From: Candidatus Bathyarchaeota archaeon
GTDB taxonomy: Archaea; Thermoproteota; Bathyarchaeia; 40CM-2-53-6
DNA: 9,862 bases
Direction of reading: 5' to 3'
NCBI GenBank assembly: GCA_005888675.1
Contig: VBBA01000139.1
Span: 276 to 10,137 of the forward strand
Made by a program: the position numbers and the translations under genes. Shown piece after piece: positions 5,452 through 9,862 of the stretch. How positions within the stretch are numbered: position 1 is the first letter of the stretch; each line of letters begins with the position of its first letter. A model generated the notes under the pieces. That model saw nothing but the letters and a program-made list of their open reading frames with translations, was not told the DNA's origin and ran no database searches.

Positions 5452-5916
5452 CTAGACCCTGGTCGGTCTTGCTTCGTGTCCCGCTTTTTTCCCTGCCATA
5501 GGCTTGTAGGCGAGTGGATCTACTCTCACTATCTGTGGTATCTTCTCGAATTCGGGATCGGTTGAGATGATCGTGTCCAATCCTGTCCGTTTCATTATGG
5601 CAGCATGGAGGCAGTCGTATGGGCTTACACGGCTGATTCCGAAGAGTTCGGCTGTAAGCCGGACATCCACATTCAGGAGTTCGTGGACGACTATCCCTGT
5701 AGAGTAGATCGCTCTAACCTCGTCCACCACATCATCACTCATTCCGAGCTTTCTGAGCGCGTTGCTGACCTCCAGTATTGCAAGGGTTGATGTTGCCGCG
5801 GACAATCGTTTGGTCGTCAGTTCGCGCATTATGACTGCGCAGCTGGAACCGTACTTTTTGTCAAGGATTCTGGCGTTGACGAAGACGTTGCTGTCGATAA
5901 AATATTCGGGGGGCAA
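5452..5916 (-). CDS. vapC: VapC-family PIN-domain toxin ribonuclease
   Basis: A 154-residue PIN-domain protein, the RNase toxin of a type II toxin-antitoxin pair that cuts RNA (tRNA or rRNA in studied members). The acidic active-site residues are D8 (IDSNVF), E49 (ILEVSNAL), D101 (SPYDCLHAAIM) and D120 (ISTDPEF), the complete set in the usual spacing, so it looks intact. The last 15 residues, after DPLAYKPM, are a basic tail. The start is TTG at 5914-5916, one base after the vapB stop, so the genes are translationally coupled. No Shine-Dalgarno at the normal distance is evident. Together with the upstream AbrB-type gene it forms a standard archaeal vapBC operon, likely autorepressed by the VapB or VapBC complex. 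Confidence 0.92.
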   Translation of the reverse strand: MPPEYFIDSNVFVNARILDKKYGSSCAVIMRELTTKRLSAATSTLAILEVSNALRKLGMSDDVVDEVRAIYSTGIVVHELLNVDVRLTAELFGISRVSPYDCLHAAIMKRTGLDTIISTDPEFEKIPQIVRVDPLAYKPMAGKKAGHEARPTRV

Positions 5917-5917
5917 G

Positions 5918-6151
5918 CTATCTGTTCTCAGATATTTCCTCGAGCTCTTTCGTTGGGATGCGTCTTGGATACGGCTTCTTTCCCACGAGCACTGATAATG
6001 GGTCTTTGACGGTCTCGAATCTCTTGAGTAGAATGGCGCCTCCTGGTGCTTGTTCTACGATTACCTCTTCGCCGGGCCTTAGCCCGAGGGAGTCCCTAAC
6101 GTCCTTTGGGATCGTTACCTGGAACTTGTCCGTGACCTTGGATACTCCCAT
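5918..6151 (-). CDS. vapB: AbrB/SpoVT-type antitoxin VapB
   Basis: A 77-residue antitoxin. Residues 4-46 form the swapped-hairpin AbrB/MazE DNA-binding domain: SKVTDKFQVTIPKDVRDSLG, then LRPGEEVIVEQAPGGAILLKR. The C-terminal part (DPLSVLVGKKPYPRRIPTKELEEI) is the segment expected to thread into the PIN toxin and block its active site. The start is ATG at 6149-6151. A TATA-like TTAATTA lies about 40 bases upstream, and three tandem heptamers lie next to it. The leader would be only some 15 bases, consistent with nearly leaderless archaeal mRNAs. It is the first gene of the vapBC operon and the probable autoregulator. Confidence 0.92.
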   Translation of the reverse strand: MGVSKVTDKFQVTIPKDVRDSLGLRPGEEVIVEQAPGGAILLKRFETVKDPLSVLVGKKPYPRRIPTKELEEISENR

Positions 6152-6189
6152 GGCGACTCAGTCTTCTGGTGAAATGGGGTTGGCAGTCG

Positions 6190-6217
6190 TAATTAAGCAT
6201 ACCGTATACCGCATACC
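6190..6217 (-). promoter_or_regulatory. vapBC promoter with three tandem heptamers
   Basis: On the minus strand, GGTATGC, GGTATAC and GGTATGC follow one another without a gap (6217-6197), and TTAATTA (6196-6190) comes directly after. The A/T box is about 40 bases from the vapB ATG, a normal place for an archaeal TATA box, and the heptamers cover the BRE position. This fits an operator through which VapB/VapBC would compete with TFB/TBP. Binding itself is inference. Confidence 0.55.
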
Positions 6218-6296
6218 AGATGCCGTAGAGCGCGGCCAGACCCCAAGAGTGGTTGTCAAACCTGATCTATCCCGTCGCCAAAGATAGCGGATAAGG

Positions 6297-6554
6297 TCAT
6301 GACACCACGCGCTTCCTCAAGAGGTCGATTTCCACAAGACCAGTTCGGATGAGCTCTTTGAGAACCTGCGTGTTTCCTATCGTTAGCCCTTGGCGGTCCA
6401 GTTTGAACTTGCGGCTATTTTGATCCCAGCTTACAAACCAGAGCCTTTCCCGCTCTTCTTGGGTCAGAGGAATCCCCGTGCAGTTTCGCTCCATGGAACT
6501 CTCAAACGGTTGGTCAAGGACCCAAAGGCTGTTCACGCCTTCGACGCAGAACAA
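6297..6554 (-). CDS. Small unknown protein between two antitoxin genes
   Basis: An 85-residue frame that I do not recognise. From the internal ATG at residue 21 (6492-6494) it reads like a natural soluble protein: PLTQEERERLWFVSWD, then KFKLDRQGLTIGNTQVLKELIRTGLVEIDLLRKRVVS. The C-terminal part resembles a helix plus a beta hairpin. The first 20 residues are less convincing, and the opposite strand there reads protein-like, so the real start may be 6494, giving 65 aa. It follows the orphan RHH gene on the same strand after 73 bases, where a toxin would be expected, but it has no PIN, RelE or other toxin signature that I can see. A toxin of an unknown kind is only a guess. Confidence 0.45.
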   Translation of the reverse strand: MFCVEGVNSLWVLDQPFESSMERNCTGIPLTQEERERLWFVSWDQNSRKFKLDRQGLTIGNTQVLKELIRTGLVEIDLLRKRVVS

Positions 6555-6614
6555 TTCGGGGTTGTACTATTGGACCGTTACAAGGAAGTCTTTGACAGGC
6601 TGGCCGATATGTAA
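6492..6614 (+). pseudogene. Possible gene remnant opposite the small unknown gene
   Basis: On the plus strand this stretch reads GTLKRLVKDPKAVHAF, then DAEQFGVVLLDRYKEVFDRLADM, and stops at TAA 6612-6614. Its composition is that of a folded archaeal protein and not of an antisense shadow. Upstream in the same frame the text becomes unnatural (Pro/Phe-rich, antisense to the minus gene) and no good start is seen. It could be the leftover C-terminus of a disrupted gene, a very short gene from the TTG at about 6511, or chance. Confidence 0.25.
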
Positions 6615-6627
6615 GACCGAAAATTGA

Positions 6628-6885
6628 CTATGTGCCGTGCTCAAATCTGGCGCTTGGGTATTTCCATCGTGACCAATGCTCCTGTAAGCTCTTGAAGAAT
6701 TCCTTAGCCTCTTTGTCGGTCATCTTCCATGCACTCTGGAAATCGCTAGGCTTAAGCCTGTGACGGTTGAGGAGCCGCTTCAGAACCTCGTCCATCGAGA
6801 CGGGTCTGCCCAGTTCCATGCTCAACTCCCTCGCCATATTTTCCAGCTTCGCTTGAGTCTCCTTGCTCACTCTGAGAGTCGCCAT
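6628..6885 (-). CDS. VapB-type RHH antitoxin, toxin missing
   Basis: An 85-residue protein with an N-terminal RHH domain (residues 1-40: MATLRVSKETQAKLENMAREL, then LGRPVSMDEVLKRLL). This pattern is typical of archaeal VapB antitoxins that precede PIN toxins. The C-terminal half (MTDKEAKEFFKSLQEHWSRWKYPSA) is the expected toxin-binding segment. The start is ATG at 6883-6885. Downstream, where vapC would overlap the antitoxin stop, no PIN motif appears; the next gene starts 73 bases on and is unrelated. It is therefore an orphan, perhaps kept as a regulator or left after toxin loss. A strong inverted repeat lies directly upstream in the divergent spacer and is a good candidate for its own operator. 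Confidence 0.75.
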   Translation of the reverse strand: MATLRVSKETQAKLENMARELSMELGRPVSMDEVLKRLLNRHRLKPSDFQSAWKMTDKEAKEFFKSLQEHWSRWKYPSARFEHGT

Positions 6886-6910
6886 TTACTGAAACCCCAG
6901 ACAAAGAAAG

Positions 6911-6950
6911 TTTTCACTAGAAAAAAGTTTCACCTGTTTTCTAGCGAAAA
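6911..6950. promoter_or_regulatory. Inverted repeat in divergent spacer, probable operator
   Basis: TTTTCACTAGAAAA (6911-6924) and TTTTCTAGCGAAAA (6937-6950) are inverted copies matching at 13 of 14 positions, 12 bases apart. The arms overlap the A/T-rich stretch 26-65 bases upstream of the orphan antitoxin ATG, where an archaeal TATA box is expected. A perfect 12-bp palindrome, TAAGCATGCTTA, follows at 6954-6965. Two-site binding by an RHH tetramer would fit. Confidence 0.5.
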
Positions 6951-7088
6951 ATGTAAGCATGCTTATTGATCCCCCTCCCTCATTATTTTTCTGCAGCCAC
7001 AGCCAGAGCCCCGAATACAACCACACAGCTCTCCCTATCCGGTACCCGCATAGCTTCTTCTACATCCAGACCCTCTCTAGGAACAGCA

Positions 7089-7493
7089 TTGTCCAGTGAT
7101 CAAACAAGGGAGCAGGACCGTATAGCCAACGTCTTCATCGAGTTCCAGACCGCCTGGCTAATCTACTGGGACGCTTACGTCAACCTCCAAAACCAGCTCT
7201 ACGAGGCCATCAAAGCCGCCCGCGACGTCAGCTGGCTCGCGGCTACCGACACCGACAAGCTCAGCCGCCTCAACAACAGCCAACGCGAACTCTTCGCCAG
7301 CATGCCACGCCGCATGGACTACATGCCCCTAGGCCAGATCAACCGCAACCTAGACAGTGCCATCTCCAAACTAGACCAGTTAGAGAGGGCTATGTCTACC
7401 GAGAAAGAAAAATGTCTCCGATTAATGGACGCGATACAGATCATCCAGCAAAAGATCGAGATTGCCAAGAAGGAACTACAGAACAAACCCTAA
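7089..7493 (+). CDS. Coiled-coil protein, unknown
   Basis: A 134-residue, mainly helical protein. Residues from about 8 to 45 (IANVFIEFQTAWLIYW, then VNLQNQLYEAIKAARD) and from 75 to the end (LGQINRNLDSAISKLDQLERAM, later LMDAIQIIQQKIEIAKKEL, written here in parts) have heptad-like patterns, so a coiled coil or helical bundle is likely. There is no signal peptide or known domain. The frame is open further up to a TTG at 6966, but those extra 41 residues are a Ser/Thr/Pro-rich string of no clear character. The TTG at 7089-7091 has AGGA 6 bases upstream, so I start there. Bases 7130-7370 are visibly richer in C-ending codons (GCC, AAC, GAC, CTC) than neighbouring genes, hinting at a separate origin. 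It converges with the minus-strand RHH gene. Confidence 0.6.
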   Translation: MSSDQTREQDRIANVFIEFQTAWLIYWDAYVNLQNQLYEAIKAARDVSWLAATDTDKLSRLNNSQRELFASMPRRMDYMPLGQINRNLDSAISKLDQLERAMSTEKEKCLRLMDAIQIIQQKIEIAKKELQNKP

Positions 7494-7501
7494 AACAAAA
7501 A
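7492..7501 (-). terminator. T-run terminator for the mini-RHH gene
   Basis: The minus strand reads TTTTTGTTTT 40-50 bases after the stop of the RHH gene at 7542. Archaeal transcription ends at such T-runs without needing a hairpin. It overlaps the stop codon of the convergent plus-strand gene. Confidence 0.4.
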
Positions 7502-7541
7502 GACATGAGCAGCCATAACAACACTCGACAAAGCAGAGAAT

Positions 7542-7685
7542 CTATTCTTTACGGATATTCTCTCGTATCCACTCCGGAATAATCACTGCACGAATCAACT
7601 CCTGCACCGAGACACCCCGCCGTTCCGCCTCCAACGAGACAATCCTCATACTATCCTCCCGCAGTGAGAGCATGAACTTCTCCAT
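7542..7685 (-). CDS. Mini-RHH protein, paralogue of 9422-9628
   Basis: A 47-residue RHH-type DNA-binding protein: strand MEKFMLSL, helix A SMRIVSLEAERRG, then VSVQELIRAVI, IPEWIREN and a basic end. It aligns without a gap to the protein at 9422, with 23 of the first 43 residues identical by eye. The block RG-x-S-x-Q-x2-LIRAVI-x-PEW is shared. The paralogue cannot start earlier because a stop lies just upstream, and its first Met corresponds exactly to the ATG at 7683-7685. Here GGAAGG sits 8 bases before that ATG, so I choose it. Longer in-frame starts exist (ATG 7742, TTG 7784, up to 80 aa), and an AGGAGG lies 13 bases upstream of 7742. The role is likely transcription regulation; target unknown. 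Confidence 0.65.
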   Translation of the reverse strand: MEKFMLSLREDSMRIVSLEAERRGVSVQELIRAVIIPEWIRENIRKE

Positions 7686-7813
7686 ATGCCCAGCCTTCCT
7701 AGCAACAGGCTCAACAGACGCATGAGCAGCGCCCATATCCATAGCAATACTCGGTCCTCCTACATTAATCACTAGACTCCTCAAGCCATCCCCAGCCTAA
7801 CCCAGCCCCTCAA

Positions 7814-8044
7814 CTACCCATTCTCCCTAATACTCTTCAACTCCTCCCCCACCAAGTCCAGCCGAGCACAAATCTCCCCCGTCAAATAGGCAGCAGCACC
7901 AAGCAAGAATAATCCCACACCAAAAGTAACAGCCAAGGCCAAAGGTGGATAGATCGACAATGCCAAACCCACAACAATAGAAAACAAGCCGAAAATCATA
8001 CCTGTCCTACCCCATTCCAACAATCTCGAAGACCCCGTCATCAT
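7814..8044 (-). CDS. Small two-helix membrane protein
   Basis: A 76-residue membrane protein of unknown function. After a short polar N-terminus (MMTGSSRLLEWGR) there are two hydrophobic segments, about 14-34 (TGMIFGLFSIVVGLALSIY) and 36-56 (LALAVTFGVGLFLLGAA and on). A charged C-terminus (RLDLVGEELKSIRENG) follows. A tight helical hairpin is expected, with both ends on the same side. The start is the first of two consecutive ATGs, 8042-8044, with GGAG 8 bases upstream. It lies 25 bases after the next small membrane gene on the same strand, forming a two-gene unit. No holin or other family signature can be claimed, although small two-helix proteins are frequent in archaeal viruses. Confidence 0.7.
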   Translation of the reverse strand: MMTGSSRLLEWGRTGMIFGLFSIVVGLALSIYPPLALAVTFGVGLFLLGAAAYLTGEICARLDLVGEELKSIRENG

Positions 8045-8069
8045 TAGACCGGCTCCACGACACGATCTT

Positions 8070-8288
8070 CTAGGTGGAGAGAGCTGGGCCGATCAACTCA
8101 GACTTCTGCCGTCCATTCCTCCTATACCTCGACCGCAAATACAGGACCTGAAGAAACAATCCCACCACTATGAACAAGCCACCTGCAAGAACCAGGAAAG
8201 GAACCTCCATCACGATTCCATAGTAGATCAACAAGCCCGCCAGTATCAAAGCCACACTAGGCGGCGTCGGACTCTTGATATCCAACAA
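8070..8288 (-). CDS. Small two-helix membrane protein with basic tail
   Basis: A 72-residue membrane protein, function unknown. Hydrophobic segments are at about 11-27 (SVALILAGLLIYYGIVM) and 30-50 (PFLVLAGGLFIVVGLFLQVLY). They are followed by a strongly basic stretch, LRSRYRRNGRQK, which by the positive-inside rule should be cytoplasmic. That places both termini inside. The start is TTG at 8286-8288 with a second TTG next to it and no Shine-Dalgarno, so the exact start is uncertain. It is 25 bases upstream of the 76-aa membrane gene and has the same two-helix plan, though I see no clear sequence similarity between them. A partner complex or a duplicated and diverged pair are both possible. 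Confidence 0.65.
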   Translation of the reverse strand: MLDIKSPTPPSVALILAGLLIYYGIVMEVPFLVLAGGLFIVVGLFLQVLYLRSRYRRNGRQKSELIGPALST

Positions 8289-8455
8289 AGTACGCTAACA
8301 ACAAACAATCCCACCACCCACACGGTTAACCCGTTTGAAACCCCCACACTAAGGCCACGAAGACCGACTCCTTTTATCGAGTCCACCGTATACATGATAT
8401 CCACTAGTATTCCCGACCATCTCTCTTCCATATCTCCTCTCACACCATACACCAA
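8246..8455 (-). CDS. Possible single-helix membrane protein, doubtful
   Basis: A 69-residue frame overlapping the start of the previous gene by 43 bases and the upstream region of the zinc-finger gene on the other strand. It contains one hydrophobic stretch (LTVWVVGLFVVSVLCWI) and ends RVRRRLVWL. Its start would be TTG 8455 or the ATG at residue 9, which has GAGGAG too close to be ideal. If real it would be a third small membrane protein in the same unit. It may equally be a chance frame in a divergent promoter region. Confidence 0.25.
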   Translation of the reverse strand: MVYGVRGDMEERWSGILVDIMYTVDSIKGVGLRGLSVGVSNGLTVWVVGLFVVSVLCWISRVRRRLVWL

Positions 8456-8463
8456 TCCTCAGC

Positions 8464-8469
8464 AAGGAG
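8464..8469 (+). promoter_or_regulatory. Shine-Dalgarno that sets the zinc-finger gene start
   Basis: A perfect AAGGAG lies 8 bases before the ATG at 8478-8480. It supports that start over the upstream in-frame ATG at 8394, which has none. Confidence 0.6.
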
Positions 8470-8477
8470 ATCAGTTC

Positions 8478-8648
8478 ATGTTCGAAATGGAAGTATTGGA
8501 TCGTCTCAGAGGCGACAGACCAAAATTCTGGTGCTGGAAATGCCGAAGATTCACCGAACACCTCGTCACAAGAAGCTATGTAGAACGAAGAATCGGAGTC
8601 CAAGACACCGTCACCTGTCTCATCTGCAGAGGAAAGTCCCGACAGTAA
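8478..8648 (+). CDS. Small zinc-finger protein
   Basis: A 56-residue protein with one four-cysteine zinc site. CWKC (residues 20-23) and CLIC (residues 48-51) are C-x2-C pairs about 24 residues apart, separated by a basic helix/strand segment (RRFTEHLVTRSYVERRIG). This is a zinc-ribbon-like arrangement, seen in many small archaeal and viral nucleic-acid-binding or protein-bridging factors. The start is fixed by AAGGAG 8 bases upstream; the frame continues up to an ATG at 8394, but those residues are Ser/Pro-rich filler. The gene is divergent from the small membrane genes. No family name is justified, but the zinc site itself is clear. Confidence 0.7.
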   Translation: MFEMEVLDRLRGDRPKFWCWKCRRFTEHLVTRSYVERRIGVQDTVTCLICRGKSRQ

Positions 8649-8746
8649 AAACACACGTCCCCTCATTGAAACAATCAACATCAGGGGTCCGGTTACTCCA
8701 CTCTTAAGACCCGCCCATCACGATATCGATGCCTTGTTGAGATATA

Positions 8747-9403
8747 GTGACCAGTAGCACCTTCACACGAGTAAGACTCTTCACAGATGTCGAGACCATC
8801 ACACTAGAGAAATGGCTGGACGCGGACAACGCAGGACAGAATGATCTAGCCAACAAGATCCTTGACGCCGGACTACTCGTAGAACACATGATAGCCGAGA
8901 TCCCACTAGAACAGAACCTAGCAGACAACAGCGAACTCAAACAGTTAGCGGAGGATGCGGATCGAACCTTCGGACTAACAGTATGCTTCGGTTGCAACCG
9001 AGCATTCGACAATAACAACAACCAAACCAATACCTGTCCAAACTGCGGAGCAAAACTCTCCAGATCAGGCATTACACCGCCAGAGATTAAACGAGCATCT
9101 ACCACGCCTACCTCGGCCAAGACGAGTGTTCACGATCTAACGAAAAAAGACAACACTATCCAACCAGAGAAGAAAGAAACCCCATCCGAGAAACCTAAGC
9201 CTGCATTAGCCTCCAACTCAAAGAAACACCAGCCTCGCAAACCGCACGAAAAGCAACCTAGTAATGGAAAAGGAAAGAATGGCAAATACATCGCTCCATC
9301 CGTCCCCCCTGCTCCAGTTCTGCCAAAAGACGATGAGGAAGAAGGCTGGGCCAAACTAACCGGTCAGGACATTGCTGGACGCAAAGCCGTGAAGTCTCGA
9401 TAA
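8747..9403 (+). CDS. Zinc-ribbon protein with long disordered tail
   Basis: A 218-residue protein of unknown family. Residues 1-75 look helical and acidic (ITLEKWLDADNAGQNDLANK and on). A zinc ribbon follows, C80-x2-C83 and C97-x2-C100 (CFGCNRAF, later CPNCGAKL). Residues 107-192 are a Lys/Pro/Ser/Thr-rich segment with no predicted structure, followed by an acidic patch (PKDDEEEGWAKL) and a basic end (GRKAVKSR). The layout suggests a nucleic-acid-binding head with a flexible interaction tail. The start is GTG at 8747-8749; the Shine-Dalgarno is weak. It lies 18 bases upstream of the mini-RHH gene on the same strand, so both are probably one operon and may act together. Confidence 0.75.
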   Translation: MTSSTFTRVRLFTDVETITLEKWLDADNAGQNDLANKILDAGLLVEHMIAEIPLEQNLADNSELKQLAEDADRTFGLTVCFGCNRAFDNNNNQTNTCPNCGAKLSRSGITPPEIKRASTTPTSAKTSVHDLTKKDNTIQPEKKETPSEKPKPALASNSKKHQPRKPHEKQPSNGKGKNGKYIAPSVPPAPVLPKDDEEEGWAKLTGQDIAGRKAVKSR

Positions 9404-9421
9404 GAGAGGTAGTGAGATAGA

Positions 9422-9628
9422 ATGCCCAAGTTTATGCAATCACTCGAAGGACCAGTCTACGAACGACTAGAAAAGATCGCGAAGGACAGAGGCATCAGCA
9501 TACAGGTCTTGATTCGAGCGGTTATCGTCCCCGAATGGTTCAGGGAAAACGGGAACAGCCTCAACAACGAGAACATCCAGCACAAGACAACACTCCACAG
9601 ATCCTTCGGGCCGGTCTCTCGAAGCTAG
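9422..9628 (+). CDS. Mini-RHH protein, paralogue of 7542-7685
   Basis: A 68-residue protein with an RHH domain in residues 1-43: strand MPKFMQSL, helix A YERLEKIAKDRG, the ISIQ turn, helix B LIRAVIVPEWFREN. The 25 C-terminal residues (NSLNNENIQHKTTLHRSF and on) are polar, absent from the paralogue and probably unstructured. The start is ATG 9422-9424, and a TGA three codons upstream rules out an earlier one. GAGG lies about 12 bases before the ATG, further than ideal. It follows the zinc-ribbon gene by 18 bases. As in other RHH proteins it should bind DNA as a dimer of dimers through the N-terminal strand; its target is unknown. The T-run at 9653-9659 ends the unit. Confidence 0.72.
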   Translation: MPKFMQSLEGPVYERLEKIAKDRGISIQVLIRAVIVPEWFRENGNSLNNENIQHKTTLHRSFGPVSRS

Positions 9629-9651
9629 ATCCTGTTATCCTGATCCTACTG

Positions 9652-9659
9652 TTATTTTT
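9652..9659 (+). terminator. T-run after the zinc-ribbon/RHH operon
   Basis: TTATTTTT begins 24 bases after the RHH stop, a typical archaeal T-run terminator. It overlaps the stop codon of the convergent membrane gene. Confidence 0.4.
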
Positions 9660-9862
9660 CCTCGGTTTGAACCCTCAAACCTCGCGCCTTGAGCGCCCTG
9701 ATGGTCTGCGGACGCGCCAACCCAAGCAGTAACACATAGCCCAGAATGTTAATCGCAACTATGCTTCCCACTGCTATCCCAGCAATCGAGGCCAATAATC
9801 CGGAGAACGTGAACCCGTAGAATATTATCTCCGCGGGAATCCCGAGTATGATATAGAGATAG
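9652..9862 (-). CDS. C-terminal part of a membrane protein (partial)
   Basis: The minus strand is open from the right window edge to a TAA at 9652-9654, giving at least 69 residues. It reads YLYIILGIPAEIIFYGFTF, then SGLLASIAGIAVGSIVAINI, then LGYVLLLGLARPQTI, and ends with a basic and acidic tail, RALKARGLRVQTEEK. The hydrophobic stretch makes two or three membrane helices, and the Arg/Lys-rich tail is probably cytoplasmic. The start is outside the window, so the family cannot be judged. It converges on the mini-RHH gene with a 23-base gap. Confidence 0.65.
   Translation of the reverse strand, partial: YLYIILGIPAEIIFYGFTFSGLLASIAGIAVGSIVAINILGYVLLLGLARPQTIRALKARGLRVQTEEK

Noticed and set aside
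8349..8681. 110-codon minus-strand frame opposite the zinc-finger gene
   Set aside because: The plus strand has paired CWKC/CLIC cysteines and a perfect Shine-Dalgarno; the minus reading looks random.
8657..8690. CCCCT/AGGGG stem after the zinc-finger gene
   Set aside because: Only 5 bp, with a long loop and no T-run; not called.
8704..9120. 138-codon open frame on the minus strand opposite the zinc-ribbon gene
   Set aside because: The plus strand has a clear C-x2-C zinc ribbon and natural composition; the minus reading is Ser/Leu/Ala-rich without motifs and is an antisense shadow.
1..9862. tRNA genes, CRISPR array, attachment site or integrase
   Set aside because: Looked for cloverleaf-like segments, regularly spaced repeats and tyrosine-recombinase motifs by eye and found none.

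Overview
The window looks like an accessory or proviral stretch of an archaeal genome. The signs are small ribbon-helix-helix (RHH) and AbrB-type regulators, a vapBC pair of archaeal type, TATA-like A/T boxes upstream of genes, T-run terminators, and frequent TTG/GTG starts. The phylum cannot be fixed from sequence alone; a Thermoproteota-like host (Bathyarchaeia or Nitrososphaeria) is a guess. A large terminase gene marks part of the window as head-tail virus or provirus DNA. No portal, capsid, integrase, tRNA, att site or CRISPR array was recognised.

Left part (1-4202). A plus-strand gene fragment ends at 38. Facing it is a minus-strand block: an RHH protein with an AT-hook-like motif (4202-3951), two small helical proteins (3681-3427 and 3419-2997), then the terminase. 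The terminase is the centrepiece. Its ATPase gene carries a 440-residue intein placed exactly at the Walker B motif. The intein's splicing blocks lie in one uninterrupted reading frame with the terminase. Its LAGLIDADG homing endonuclease, with two tandem zinc fingers, lies in a different frame (+1) of the same DNA, so about 1 kb is open in two overlapping frames. The terminase nuclease domain is again in the +1 frame, overlapping the end of the ATPase ORF by up to 50 nt. It has an internal AAGGAG/TTG start signal at the junction. The large terminase is therefore either two proteins or one made by frameshifting.

Middle part (4203-6885). A calcineurin-like metallophosphoesterase lies on the plus strand. 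It is followed on the minus strand by an orphan RHH antitoxin-like gene, a vapBC pair with a tandem heptamer repeat next to its promoter, a small unknown gene, and a second RHH antitoxin-like gene without a toxin.

Right part (6886-9862). This holds short genes of unknown role: a coiled-coil protein, two tiny two-helix membrane proteins, a small zinc-finger protein, and a zinc-ribbon protein with a long disordered tail. It also holds two paralogous mini-RHH proteins about 1.7 kb apart on opposite strands, and the C-terminal end of a membrane protein entering from the right edge. The recurring theme is many DNA-binding micro-proteins, several with candidate operator repeats in the adjacent spacers, as is typical of archaeal viruses and integrated elements.
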